Shown: one piece after another, positions 9,787 to 22,822 of the stretch
Position numbering within the stretch: position 1 is the stretch's first letter
Layout: every line of letters begins with the position of its first letter
Source: Stereum hirsutum FP-91666 SS1
Lineage: Eukaryota > Basidiomycota > Agaricomycetes > Russulales > Stereaceae
Length of the DNA stretch: 64,000 nt
Assembly (NCBI RefSeq): GCF_000264905.1
Contig: NW_006763146.1
Span: 957,190-1,021,189 of the forward strand
Direction: 5' to 3'
Notes under the pieces: model-generated
The model's database searches: none
What the model saw: only the letters and a program-made list of their open reading frames with translations
Told to the model about the DNA's origin: nothing
Translations under genes and position numbers: made by a program

Positions 9787-12410
9787 TTATGTGACATACT
9801 GACTGGGAAGGGGTATGAACATGCAAAGAACATTGAGAGCCATGGCTAGGACCTATAACGTGCGACGGAGATTAGCACAAGGACAAATCAGTCTCGAGAC
9901 AACTTCTAGTACGTATTGAGATAATAGAAACCGTGTACGCACGCCAGAGATCCACCAGGCCTTAGCATAGCCGTTGGCGGCATGGAAGCGAAATATGAGC
10001 GCGAAAAATATTCCACCTATCGAAACACAGCCAAATGCGAGTTAGCGTCTACTCGCGCAAGAGAAACTAACAAGATCATGAAACGGGTCAACATACCCAG
10101 ATTTCCCATCCCGCCAACAAACCCCGACATAACACCAATATACGACGCATTAACATGCGGCACCAGGGAGAAATTCGCTCCGTTGGCCATCTCGCAGAAT
10201 AACGCCATCAGCACGACCAACGCTATCTGCACACCAAGTGACGGTATTCTGTCATTGTTATATTCGTGCTGCATCCAGAGACCATATGCAAGCGTGCAGA
10301 CGCCCTGAAGGAAGCCTAGTGCGGCTGTAAGATATTGTTTGGCCTTGACGCCTCTGCTGCGGTAGACGAGGTCGCCGCAGTAGCCACCTAGGGGACGGGT
10401 GACAAGGTTTAGGAAACCAAAAATAGCTGGATAATCGAGAAACCAACGAGGTTGTCAGCGTGTTACCTTCGGTCTGGAACTCAAGTGGAAGAGGGCAACG
10501 TTGATCAAAGGGGAGGGAAGACATACAAGCGTAGTACCCAGCCTTGGTCTGTCCAAAGCCAGACGGGTTTTGCTGCGTGTTATACAACACAGTTGCAAGG
10601 TTGGCATCGACACAGAGCTCAAACCCAAATGTGGTCAGATACATCCTGCATGTTCAGCCTTATTAGCATTTAGCGCGTAGGATGTACTGGTAGGAAATAC
10701 GAAGCCCCCAATGAAGAGGGCAGCTTACAGTGCACAAAGCCAAGTATGTGGCATCGCGAAGATCTTGCATGCTACCTTGAGGGTCAGACGCTCAGGGACG
10801 GCTATGTCTATTGGCGCGTTGATATCATCGGCTAGATGAAACAAAAAAGTTGCATATGTATTAGTATCAGATGAAACGAAGAATAGTCAACACAAGTAGA
10901 TTTGGATGGTGACTACATCGCAGGCACTCAAAAAAGGGGAAATTTATTGCCTTCTTTTTCGATCGGCTGCACGTCCACCGCCTTCGCACCTTTTTCTTCG
11001 TCTTTATGCTTCTCGGTCGAGACAAAGTGCCCGCTCTCTTCATTCCTACTCAGTGGTGGTCTGATAAGAGTATGTCGGTCGCTCCATGGGCCAGCAGGGC
11101 AGTCGGTACCAAATATCAAGGTCAGAACGGCAACGGACAGTAGGATGGGGACGGGGACGATAGCGAATGCCGCACGCCAGGCCGTGTGTACAGACATACC
11201 GTCTGCGCGCAGGCGGTCAAAAAGCGAGGTTTGAACGACGAACGTTACGCCACCACCCTAGAGACGTAACCACGATTTTTTGTTAGAGACTGTGGCACGC
11301 ATAATTTGATAAGAATAAGCGGTTATACGTGCCATATTGCCCCAACCTGCTACAAGAGCATTGGCAGTGCCGACAATTTTCTGGACAGATAGGATGAAAT
11401 TTCATGAGAAGCGTAAGTAGGAAGGAAGGAAGGAAGGAATTAGATGGTGCACATAGCTACATACCTTGTCAAAGAATACAGAAGTCCAGGCCTGGCAGGG
11501 AACGAACGTTGCTATACGATGGAGCCATAACGCAAGCGTGGAACAAGTTCAGGTCAAGAGAAACCTTTCGAAGTCCGGTATAGGGGTTCTCCTAGCCTAC
11601 CTCCGAGGATACCGATGAAGAACCGGACGGCGTAAAGACCACCCGCAGTGCTTATAGTTCCAGCGAGACCAGATGGAATGGCGCCAACGATCAAGATCGC
11701 AGCCATACTTCACGGTCAAGATGAAGGCTTCATCAGCGACGCAGCTCTGTGATACATCCAGATAGCATAGTTTCACCATTTGCGGGGACCCCAGCTGTCG
11801 CAAGCGGGTCCTACGATAAAGCGGACGATCTATGACAGGCAATTTCTGTAATGAGTCACTTCTTCGAAGACACTGCGTGAGAGCGAGAGATGAATCATAG
11901 GACATACTAAGGTAGCCAAGAGCGCGATGATGTTGGAAGTTCCTGTAAGTGCCATGATAATGAGCGTCCGTCGGAATGGCCGCAATGTGATTGAAGAAAG
12001 CACCGATTTGTTCGGTCGTCAGAGCCAAATCGCTCTTTATAGCTCTGCGTGAGATCAACAGAGTCAGCAGTAAAGCTAAACAAAACGGAACGGATCACTG
12101 ACACTGGTGTCAACGGCGAGAAGGCGAACCACGACAGAAATGCCACAAAGAACCCCACTGGAAACGAAAAAGATATCAGGCGCCGGCCAGAGAGGGTAGT
12201 TTGGGGCAAAGATCAGATGGGTTTACCCCATGCGAGGTGAAAGCTACGACCGTAAGGGCTCCACAAATTTAGTATGGGCAGTGTCCTGCTCTTGCCATTG
12301 ACAGGGTTGATGACTGGTTGAGACCAGAGAGAAGAGGTCTTAGACGAACGGGCCTCGGTTGTAGGCAAGTCTGCAGATCCGGAGGATGCTGTGTGGGCAT
12401 GGGTGGACAT
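9787..12410 (-). CDS. nrt2: Nitrate/nitrite transporter, NRT2 (NNP, MFS) family
   Basis: Fourteen exons: 12410-12227, 12157-12103, 12044-12004, 11942-11908, 11829-11777, 11707-11601, 11511-11465, 11380-11333, 11257-10990, 10831-10729, 10645-10527, 10426-10097, 10016-9943, 9852-9787 (509 aa in this model). It is a multi-pass plasma membrane importer of nitrate by proton symport. Family landmarks in order: SFHLAW, VGFFVAFLSWFAFSPL, AIKSDLALT, GPACDSWGPRK, AIPSGLAGT, AGWGNMGGG (first nitrate signature), FGTDCPAGPWSDRH, LTTFGFEL, LVTRPLGGY and GFVGGMGNLGG (second signature). The joint after exon 8 requires a GC donor at 11332. The exon 9 donor in the cytoplasmic loop is uncertain: GT at 10989 is used here, and a GC donor near 10950 also keeps frame. 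An upstream in-frame ATG at 12527 exists, but MSTHAH at 12410 fits the family better. It is divergent from nitrate reductase. Confidence 0.93.
11420..11438. repeat. GGAA microsatellite in nrt2 intron
   Basis: About 4.5 copies of GGAA inside the intron between exons 7 and 8 of nrt2. Confidence 0.8.
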
Positions 12411-13038
12411 GTCGCTGCCAGTGCTCCTGGGGGAGGTGATGAAGGCTACTCGTCTGACTTCGGTAAGACACAGATTCAAAGTAAAGGCGCGTCTCTGGAG
12501 GGAGGAGGTAAGTGAGAGGGTATTCATAGGTCTCTGCCCTGAACCTGACCTATGCGCGCAGATCCAGGCCTTAGTTGGCCATGAATGCCTCTGCCGCAGA
12601 CTCGGAATTGCCGAAACTCATTTGAGGCCGTTCTGAACACCTATGGACACCCATCCACTAGAACCACCGGTGACGATCATGTATGACCTAAATGATTGTA
12701 TACTTAATTGGGCGGCTGGTAGTTGTTCGGATAAGGTCAACTTTATCAGGGATGGCGTAGCCAAGTCGCGCGTCCCCGCGGCAGTCGCGCGACATTTTAT
12801 GCGTAAGTGGAGAGCCTCTGCGTCTATACGGAGCAGAAGGAAAGAAGGCCCCAACATTCACATAAGCAATATCGCCCTTATCATGAGCGCCAGCCAAGTT
12901 ACGACATTGCTTTACAAGAAGAGGTCCAGAGCTGGAAGAAGTTTGCGACGATTGCATCAGGTCGTGGATGTACGCACATATGTGGAAAGGCGAACACACC
13001 TACCTGAATTCATTCTCTTTCGTTGATTGCACCATCAA
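12411..13038. promoter_or_regulatory. Divergent nitrate promoter (nrt2 / nitrate reductase) with GATA motifs
   Basis: 628 bp between the two start codons. GATAA cores are at 12730-12735 (GATAAG), 12743-12748 (TTATCA, reverse) and 12878-12883 (TTATCA, reverse); the first two face each other 7 bp apart. CCCCGCGG at 12774-12781 differs by one base from the Aspergillus NirA consensus CTCCGHGG. In Ascomycota, AreA/Nit2 GATA factors and NirA/Nit4 activate such promoters; their action here is inference. Confidence 0.55.
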
Positions 13039-16000
13039 ATGCAGACGAAAGCGCCACCTCTCTCGGACCTACTATCAGTTCAAAGAACGTCACACGACTT
13101 TACTCAGAAATACATGAAGCAAGGTCTTTGGCCCTCACCGTTCTACCCACCGTCGCTCGTGCCACGACAGCTCATCAGCGATAGGCCTGCGACAAAGGTA
13201 CCGGAACTGCCGAAAGAGTTTCCTCCCTTACCTTCTTGTGATGCGCCTACAGAGCAGGACGCAAAGGACAAGGGCACTCCAGACCAGTGGATCGTCAGAG
13301 ATGAACGGCTCGTTAGACTAACTGGGCGCTGGCCCTTCAACTCCGAACCGCCCCTGCCAGACCTGTGGGAAGCGGTAAGTGCTGCTCGACTATAGTCAGC
13401 AATCTGCGAAGAGACCAATGCCAGTCGAAAAAATGCTAATATACTGTCTGTCAGGGTTTCTTAACGCCATCACGTCTCTTTTTTGTCCGTAACCACGGCG
13501 GCGTCCCTCGCGTCTCGATACAAGAGGCAGAATCCTGGTCTATAACGATCTCTGGGTGAGCGAAAAGTCATTCGTGACAGCAAGAAGTCGAACAATGTTC
13601 CGCTTTTTCAAGTTTGTCTAGTGTTGTTGATTATTTTCCCACGCCTCACTTCAGGCTCGTTCGGAAACCGCTGACGCTCACCTTAACTGACCTCCAAGAT
13701 CCCAGTCAATTCGACACTGTCACTCTCCCTGTCACTCTCGTATGTGCTGGTGCGCCGAACCCGTTGTATCATCCATGCTGTGGGGTATCTGATCTTCATA
13801 CTCAACCGTAGGAAACCGCCGCAAAGAACAAAACGTTGTTCGTAAAAGCCTTGGGTTCAGCTGGGGTGCTGCAGGCCTTTCGACTTCTCTGTTCACCGGT
13901 GTTTACCTTGCGGACGTCCTCGCTAAACTCGATATTGTGACCGAAGGCACCTTTGGCGAGCCAGGATTCAAGCGTGCCGAACATGTCATCTTTGAAGGCG
14001 CAGACGATCTACCTGATGGAAAATATGGGACCAGCCAGAGGTATAAGTGGGCAAAGAACAAGGACAAGGGGATGTTACTTGCTTGGGCAATGAATGGTCA
14101 GGTCAGTACTCAGTCTTGAGTTGGTCTTTACCCCTCTGTTGCTGCTTCTATCTTCCATGCATGTATGTGTTGGTAGTAGCGCTCATGCTAACTATGACGA
14201 CAGCCGCTGGAACCCGACCATGGCTATCCGCTAAGATTAGTCGTCCCAGGCCAAATTGGAGGACGCAGTGTCAAGTGGCTCAAGAAGATCGAAGTTTCGC
14301 ATGTCGAGAGCTCCCACCATTTACACTACTGGGTACGCTATCCTGATTATGTCAGACCCAAGTTGGCTGCGAGATTGATTGGTGAAGTAGGATAATAAAG
14401 TGCTTCCGTCCTCTGTTATGCCTGAAATTGCTCGAAGTCAACGAGAATGGTGGTATGACCCTCGGTAAGTTATGCCTCGAATATATGCTTAAGTCCATAA
14501 TATCTTGACCCCAGTCCTCAGATACATCATCACCGACCTGAACACAAACTCCGCCATCGCAAAACCTGCACACAATGAAACAATCTCTTTCAATGCGCAT
14601 GAAAGCTCGAACACTTACCGACTGGCTGGCTACGCCTATGGCGGCGGTGGTCGGCGCATCACTCGAGTTGAGATCACCCTTGACGCAGGGCAGACGTGGC
14701 TTCTCGCTGCCATCACCTACCCGGAGGATTTGTTCCGCCAGCGCGCTTTCAAGGATCCCGTTTTGGGTACACTCGACTTGACGGACCGCGAGGAGTGTTT
14801 CTGCTGGTCATTCTGGCATCTTGACGTCCCTCTATCTGCCCTCGAGAAGGCGGGGAGTGTTGCGGTGAAGGCGATGGATGAAAGCTTGCATGGTCAAGGC
14901 AAGAGCATGTACTGGAATGCTACAGGGATGATGAAGTCGGTTTCACCTTCTGTCTTGTATCAGAAAGTCGCTGACTCTTCATGATTCCTTTCCCACCAGC
15001 AATTGGTGGTTCCGTGTAGCCCTTCACCGAACTGTAGAGGAGGAAAACATCATCCTCCGATTCGAGCACCCCACCATGCCCGACAACCAACCAGGATGGA
15101 TGGAACGCCTCAGAAATCTCGGACAAGACGTCTCTGACCCTGTATTCATCTCCGCTGTCTCGACCTCTCCCTCTGTCGTCGGACGTTCCGGGTATATACC
15201 AGAGTCTGCTCACGCTGCCACCCCTACCGCCGCCATTCCTACCGCCGCCATTGTGATGACCAAAGCCGGTGTCGATCGTAAGATCACAGCGAACGAGCTT
15301 GAGGCACACTCGAGCGCAGAAGAGCCATGGTTTGTTGTCGAGGGAGAAGTATACGACGCCACACCGTTCTTGAGTAAACATCCCGGCGGTTCGGACTCGA
15401 TCACGATTGTGGCGGGCCAGGACGCCACAGAGGACTTCATGGCCATTCACTCCACCGCTGCTAAAGTCCAACTCCAAGAATTCCACATTGGTACGCTTAC
15501 CTCGAGCATCAGTGCCACACCAAATCATGCGGTAGCGGTGCAAAAGGAAGACCGGCGGGGACCAGACGAAGTCTTTTTGCAGCCGAGGTGGAAGCAGGCG
15601 AAACTGGTCGCGGTGGAGAAGGTCTCGCACGATTCGAAGCTTTTTAGGTTCGAGTTAGAGACTCCAGAGCAGAGGCTAGGGTTGCCCTGTGGGCAACATG
15701 TGTACGTAAGATTGCAGAGAAAGACGGAGAGTGAGAGGAACAAAGTAGTGGATGCGAGGAAGGACTGGGTCCAGAGGGCGTATACACCTGTATCTTCGGC
15801 GGATACTTGTGGGATACTTGACCTGCTCATCAAGGTAAAGTACTGGAATATCTATCTAAGTTTTCCGCTTGGCCTGCTCATAGCTCTCCATCAGGTATAC
15901 CATCCTACGACTGCGTTCCCTCTGGGAGGAAAAATGACACTGGGATTCGAAGAGCTTTGTATTGGTGATCATTTGGAGTTCAAGGGTCCGTTGGGCGGTT

Positions 16001-16541
16001 TTGAATGGTTGGGCAGCGGAGTGGCTAGGTGGCGCGGAAAAGAGCGCAAGGCGAAGCATATTGGCATGATCTGTGGTGGAAGTGGTAGGTTTCCTCGTAT
16101 CATTCCTGGTAATATCTCCCCGTCGCTCGTTCTTGGTTTTTGACAAGTCGACCTTTCCCATCTCTATCCGCAGGCATCACGCCGATATACCAAGTACTCC
16201 GCACCATTATCAACGATACGGGCGACCAATCGACCGAAATTTATCTTCTCAATGCCAACAAGACGCAGGATGACATCCTCCTCCACTCCGAGCTCAAATC
16301 GCTTGCACAGCAGATCTGTTCGGATCGTTTTCGGTCGTATTATGTCCTCTCCGACGCTCCTGAGGGATGGAAGGAAGGTAGAGGAAGAATCACGCAAGAC
16401 ATGCTGAAGAGGTATATGCCAGAGCCGGCTGACGATAACCTGATCCTGGTTTGTGGGCCGGAGCAGATGATTGAGGAGACGGTGAAGCCTGGTTTGACCG
16501 CTCTAGCTTGGAATATCGAGAAGTCCTTGGTCGTGTTCTGA
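13039..16541 (+). CDS. niaD: Assimilatory nitrate reductase (NAD(P)H)
   Basis: Ten exons: 13039-13374, 13455-13555, 13655-13749, 13812-14101, 14204-14332, 14391-14464, 14522-14935, 15000-15834, 15895-16084, 16174-16541 (943 aa, slightly longer than the usual 870-910). It reduces nitrate to nitrite in the cytosol. Domains in order: Mo-molybdopterin domain with FFVRNHGGVP and LVCAGNRR (the ligand Cys, about residue 176) and SWGAAGLST; dimerisation region to about 500; cytochrome b5 with KHPGG at about 605 and a second haem His in AIHST; FAD domain with RAYTPVSS at about 739; NAD(P) domain with CGGSGITPIYQV at about 815 and CGPEQMIE near 914, ending WNIEKSLVVF. The first ATG is 13039. A GT at 13556 joins to an acceptor at 13654, giving GLVRKPLTLTL. 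Confidence 0.96.
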
Positions 16542-17621
16542 TTATCGTGGCTTTAAGGTGTACCGTAAACTTCCCTCAGAATTCTTTTTTTTTTGCATTG
16601 TTTGCGTAGAAAGGCTTGAACAAGGTCATCGTAGATCAGTCGCTGGACAAGTTCATTCTACAAATAGCGTGAAAATGTAATTGTGGCGCCAGAGTGTCGG
16701 GCCTGCCGCCGTCAACTTGAAGGACGTTTGGTTCCGAATTTCAAGCAAATTTCTGCTCTCGACGTCCAAGGTCTAGCAACACCACGAACTCCTGCTTCCC
16801 CGTTCACCAACAGATATACTGTTCCGACATTACGCGGACATATGCTTCTTTTGATTGGACCGCTTGATCCTGATAAACCTTGACCAACGGTCGTTCAGAC
16901 TTTTCCTTTTCAGCTGGGCCAACCAAGTCAGCTGGATGCGTAATATCCTCCCGTGTCTACTCCCCATTGCACCTCGCGGCGACGCCCAAGATTATTAGGA
17001 AGTGGCGTCTTGCGGTCATTGACTTTAAGGCAGGCGAACGTAAACCCGTCAGTGCGCCCAGGCGGAGAGTAGGCCCACGGCTAGTCAACCAGAACAAAAG
17101 AGAAGCGATATCGCTCATTCAAGCCTCATTCCATCCCACGGATACTATCTGTGCCAGGTGGCTGACCCCTAGGAATACACTTTCCCTCTTCCTTGCGAAA
17201 CTCTATATCTACTGCGACAACTCGGGTTAAACGTTTGCCGCCCACAGTAGCGCGGAGGCGGTTGCAGGACATCGTGAGCAAAAGTGAGAGTTGGCCGTGT
17301 ATCCACTGCTTATACAAAGCCGTTCAGCAAGGAGATGAATGATACAATCTGAGGTGAGTATGTGAGCCGGCTGGGATGTCTTTGCCACCATTTGCCACTT
17401 CCTCTCCCCTTCCCTCCGACTGAAACTCTCTTTAGATCATCGAATACCCTACGCGCTTTTCTCACTCACAGGGAGGCCAACGACGCCGCCCTACCTCTCA
17501 GACTGGTATCTATCTGCCTCTCGGAAACAGAGTTGGGTTTCGTCCCATATATACTACTTCGTCTTCGTGGCCTTAGACTCACAACCTCGCCTTCAACATC
17601 ACTCGATCTTGTTGGATCCCA
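16542..17621. other. Intergenic between nitrate and nitrite reductase, no gene seen
   Basis: 1.08 kb with the nitrate reductase 3' flank and the nitrite reductase promoter. One TGATAA GATA-type core lies near 16872. A T-run occurs at about 16586. Open frames here have no recognisable content. Confidence 0.5.
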
Positions 17622-20600
17622 ATGAGCTCTGACGCATCGCCCTTCACGAGTCGTGATGGAATGCCGAGGAAGACTGTTTTCGTTGTGGGCCTTGGCATGG
17701 TCGGGATAGGTACGCACCTCACCAGATTATCCAGTAATGCATTTACGAAGCCATCGTAGCATTTATCGAGAAACTGCTCAATCTTGACGAGGCACGCCGA
17801 TACTCGATCGTGACATGTGGCGAGGAGACCCATCTTGCGTACAATCGCGTGGGACTCACAGAGTACTTCCAGCATCGGAGCGTGGAGAACCTCTATCTCA
17901 ACAGTCCGAGCTGGTATGCAGAGCAGGAAAATGATAGATTCTCATTTCATGTCGGAGAGCAGGTCAATTTCATCTCCTGAAGGTGGATATCGGGCGGTTG
18001 TGCTTACGCCACAATAGGTAACGAGTGTTGACACAGCCAAAAAGAAGGTCTATACATCAAGAAACAATGCCTTCGAGTGCGTAATACCTTTCTAGTTATC
18101 TGATTTTCTAAAATACAGACTGAAATTCCTTCGCTCAGTTATGACATCCTCGTTCTTGCGACAGGCTCGGGAGCCGGCCTTCCTCCATACATTTCTCTGG
18201 AGCGCGCCGAGAAGACTAGAGGTATGGCATACACGGATATAATCCTAATCACAAATAGTATGTATATTGATTATGCAAGTCAGGTGTTTTCGTCTACAGG
18301 AATATCGCAGACCTTGAAGCCATCATTGCCTATTCGGAGCGACCCGAAGTCAAGAGCGCTTCTGTTATTGGTGGTGGGGTATGTGGCACATCTTGACTAC
18401 CCAGTTCTCTTTCTTATCAGTGACCTTTTGGGTCAGCTTCTGGGTCTCGAAGCCGCCAAAGCCGTCTACGATATGCCCCAAATTGATGAAGTCTCGATCG
18501 TCATCCGCCAACCATACCCTCTGAATCGTCAGGTGTGTGGCGAATCATTAACCAACTATTCTTCTCCTTCTCTCTTCCTCTCAACGCTTATGTTCCCCTC
18601 CTCCTTCATAATTTTACAGCTTGACGCTCCTGCTGGCGAGCTCGTCCTCCGCAAGATTGAAGACATGGGCGTCAAAGTCCACACCCGCACCGCTGCCTCC
18701 GACATCATCACTTCTACCGACTCCGCCACTGGTTCAGAGGTTTACAAAGGTCTCAAAGTCGGTGAATCCATCCTGCCCTCCAATCTCGTCATCTTTGCTA
18801 TTGGCATCAGCCCGAGAGATGATCTGGCCAGGAAGTCTGGTATCAAGTGCGCGGAGAAAGGAGGGATTGAGGTGGGCGATGATCTGATGACGAGTGCGGA
18901 GGGAGTCTATGCTATTGGAGAGTGCGCAAGTTGGAAGGGGAAAGTCAGTTCATTCTCGCGAATTGTTTCCGTTGCTTTGGTAGACTTAACACTTACGATC
19001 GTGATTTGTTGGTCAGACGTACGGATTGATTGCTCCCGGAGTGGAGATGGCGGATATCCTCTCGTTCAACCTTGTAAGTACACGACATCGCTCCCTCTTT
19101 GCCTTCACTACTCACCGGCCACTATTGTCTCTACTCGCAGACCCAGACCGACTCACATGCCCCGCGTAAAATGAACGACCCCGATCTCTCCACCAAGTTG
19201 AAGCTCATGGGCGTCGACGTCGCCTCCTTCGGTGATTACTTTGCCGACAGTCGCATGGGAGACACGCCCCTCGCGAAGTCGCTCAAGAGCGCTTCCGCCG
19301 GAGTTGGGCCCACCTCCGCCGCCACTGCCACCCAAGGCGTGGACAAAACTTCGGATAATGCGGACAAGGCTACGGTCAAAGGAGCGGAAGCGAAAGAGAG
19401 AGCGGCCAAGGTCTGGGAAACCACAGGGATCGAACAGGCAACGAATCTAGTGGACTTAGGATCGACGGTGTCTTTGAAGAAACCCAACGGCGAAGACAAC
19501 GGTGCTGCTGCGGGAAGTGCGGGAATAGATCAAGGGCATGGTCACAAGAAGCGGGATAATAGCAACGAGCCGGTCAAATGCTTGACCTATCATGACCCCT
19601 TCTCATCGACGTACAAGAAGTATATCTTCACGGCCGATGGTCAATATCTGCTTGGCGGAATGATGATTGGAGAAACCGGTGATTTCACGAAGATGGTGTC
19701 GATCGTGAAAAAGAAGGTCTGTTCATTCAAACATCACACTGACATCCCTTTCAAAAACCTCCCGGTATATTAAGAATACTTAGTCTTTCTTTTTAGAAAA
19801 AGCTGGAGGTAGCACCTTCGGAGTTCATCATAGGTGTAAAGAAAGCCGGAGATGATGACGGTGCAGATCTGGACGATGACACTCAGATCTGTTCATGCCA
19901 CGTATGTCCCGCGGAAGTCTCTTTCTCAACCATCACTTACGTGCCTGTTTGAAAGAATGTGTTAAAAGGAGCCATCAAGAAATGTATCAGCGAAGGTATC
20001 ACAGACCTTTCTGAAATCAAAAAGAAGACGAAGGCTGGATCAGGCTAGTCCTTCAAACCTCTCTACCTTAACGCATACATCGCTGATGCATCTTGTCGAT
20101 ACAATTTGATGTTCGAAATGCGATTTAGGTTGTGGTGGCTGTGTACCTCTCGTTACAAGCATCTACAAGGCCGAGATGAAGAAATTCGGTCAAGAACTCA
20201 ACAACAAGTAGGTTTCTCTTGTCGCTCGCTTACTTGCCGTCCTCAGGCTTTCGGCATGTCTATATTCTTCTAGCCTCTGCATTCACTTCAACATGTCGCG
20301 CGTCGATCTCTTCCAGGTCGTCAAGATCAAGAAGTTCAAGGATTTCAGGGCCATCATGGAGACTGTCGGGGTAAATCCGGAGTCGCAAGGTTGCGAGATC
20401 TGCAAGCCGGGCATTGCGAGTATCTTATCGTCGTTGTACAACGAGCACATTATGAAGCCCGAGCACCATGGGTTGCAGGATACGAATGATCGGTAAGTGG
20501 ATGTCCGCGTACTTCTCCCAGACTGCTCGCTATTTTTGTCGTGGCCATACGCTTAGATTAGGAACTAATCATCGTTCAAACAACCAGCTTTTTGGCAAAC

Positions 20601-22654
20601 ATCCAGAGGAACGGAACATTTTCTGTTATCCCTCGCATTGCGGGTGGTGAGGTAACGCCTGAAGGCCTGATCGCTATCGGGCAAGTAGCGAAAGAATACG
20701 GTCTGTACACCAAAATCACCGGAGGTAAGCCTTTGCCCCCGTCCATTCGTCACCACAGCCCCGTCACGTTCTTTTGCATTGCTTTTTAGGACAACGCATC
20801 GATATGTTCGGTGCCCAGAAGCAAGACCTTCCCGCAATCTGGAAGAAGCTCATCGACGCAGGATTTGAATCTGGCCACGCCTATGGCAAGTCACTACGTA
20901 CGGTCAAATCCTGCGTGGGAACCACATGGTGCAGGTATGGAGTGGGTGACTCTGTCGGGTTGGCGATCGAGTTGGAAAACAGGTACAGAGGGGTGCGAAG
21001 TCCGCATAAGTTCAAGGGAGGAGTTAGTGGATGCGTGAGGGAATGTGCAGAAGGTGAGTTGCAATCCTTTTTGTTACAGCCGGTTACATGCGCTCAACAT
21101 CCATCCGTGTTTCAGCGCAAGGCAAGGACTTCGGGCTTATTGCCACCGACAAGGGGTGGAACAGTGATTATCATTGTTTTCCTCGGCCTTCACATAAACT
21201 ATAATATTTATGATATTTTTCTGGTTGCAGTTTTTGTAGGTGGCAACGGAGGCGCCAATCCAAGACATGCAACCCTTTTTGCCGCAGACGTACCGCCCTC
21301 AAAAGTTGTTCGCATCATCGACCGATATCTGATGTTCTACATCCGGACTGCGGACAGGCTTGCCAGGACAGCGAGGTGGATAGAGAGCTTTGAAGGTGGC
21401 ATTGAGGTGTGTCGTCGTTGTACGAGTAGTATGGGCTCACAGGCTCATCAATCCGAACAATGTAGAAACTGAAGAAGATCATCTTGGATGACGAGTTGGG
21501 TATATGTGCAGATCTCGAGGCAGAGATGGACGCCTTGATAGGGACGTACGAGGATGAGTGGGCGAAGGCAGTAGCAGACCCCGATGTTCGGAAGCAGTTC
21601 AGGCAGTTTGCAAACACCGTACGCTCGGTTGCTCTTTCATTCCTGTTTCATAGTGTCACTCACTGTTGATGTCTTTGCGGTATTCATTGTGGCATTCTCC
21701 GATACTCTGTGCGATGTCAATTACCGCCATCCTGCATTCATCGACTCGGGCAGGACGAGACCCGACCACAAACCGAGATCATTGTGGAACGGGGCCAGCA
21801 CCGACCCGCCGACTGGCCCAAAAGCTTTCCGGGGCAGAAGTTTGAGGCAAACCAAGTTTCAACACCACCAGAGCAGTGGAACTGGGTGAAGATGGCGACG
21901 GTAGAAGATCTAATGCCAAATGATGAGAATACGACGTTCGTGCTTTTTATCCACCGCGTGCAGATCCATGGAACTGTTGACGCCTAAGTTGACGTTCTTC
22001 TGTGATGGATTACAGGAGCGCGGCAGTACGGTACGGGCAGGACTCGCAACTTGCAATATTTCATGTACCGAGGAAAGGGTACTTCGCTACACAGCAGATG
22101 TGTCCTCATAAACGTGCCTTCGTTCTCGACCATGGTATCATAGGAGACGACAAGAACGGGAACATCTACGTTTCTTGTCCGTAAGTCACCGGTTCTTTGT
22201 TTGTTTTGATGTTTCATTTACTTACATGCTCCAAACCTCGGGTCAGTCTTCACAAACGCAACTTCCGTCTTGACACCGGTGACTGCCTGAATGACGACGA
22301 GTACAAAGTCCTCGCGTTCGAGGTGAAGGAAGATGAGACTGGGAGTGGAGATCTATTGGTCAAACTTCCACCGCCGGATGAATTGGATGCATTAATTGGG
22401 AGCTCGAAGTGGATGGGTAGGTGATGACGCCCTTTTCAATCTATCTAAAATGCTGATAGCGTGGTTCGTCTTGTGTGTTATGTTATACAGTGCGTAAGGC
22501 AACGGCAGAAGCTCTTGGCCGGAATGCAGCGACGAAGATCGAGATTGTTGGATTTGACGGCCAGCTCAGAGATGGAATGACGCACGATGGAGGTATTGAG
22601 GTAAATGCAGGGTGTAGCGGAGGGGAATGCGGAAATAGCAAGCTTGAGTGGTGA
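17622..22654 (+). CDS. niiA: Assimilatory nitrite reductase (NAD(P)H, sirohaem)
   Basis: Twenty-two exons from 17622 to 22654 (1176 aa). Exon starts: 17622, 17760, 18018, 18139, 18284, 18437, 18620, 19017, 19141, 19797, 19956, 20129, 20274, 20588, 20790, 21116, 21231, 21466, 21754, 22016, 22247, 22491. It reduces nitrite to ammonium in the cytosol. In order: FAD-binding GLGMVG near residue 22; NAD(P)-binding GGGLLGLEAAKAV near 175; BFD-like [2Fe-2S] Cys set CSCH (about 559) and GSGCGGC (about 590); nitrite/sulfite reductase core with SCVGTTWC (about 776) and GCVRECAE (about 817), the 4Fe-4S/sirohaem Cys; and a C-terminal Rieske domain with CPHKRAF (about 1039) and CPLHKRNF. It ends CGNSKLEW as in other fungal enzymes. 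A Ser/Ala/Lys-rich insert of about 100 residues follows GDYFADS. The join after exon 11 needs a GC donor at 20044. Confidence 0.95.
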
Positions 22655-22822
22655 GGGATCGAGTGGTGACGAGTCAAGTTGTCGCCAAGGAGCATTGACG
22701 CCTCCAAGAGCAATAGTTTGCCTGTCACTACGCAAATTGTTTCGCCACAATTCGGTGAATGGGTCATCTTCATGTAATGTCCATATCTGTATCATGTTCC
22801 AATACTAAAATTACGAAGTCAA

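Noticed and set aside
10928..10990. nrt2 reading through to a stop at 10928
   Set aside because: It would delete the second half of the transporter; conserved downstream exons require a splice before this stop.
13556..13654. Alternative acceptor at about 13620 adding DYFPTPHFR-like residues to nitrate reductase
   Set aside because: The later acceptor gives SGLVRKPLTLTL, which matches the family; the longer form would insert unrelated residues.
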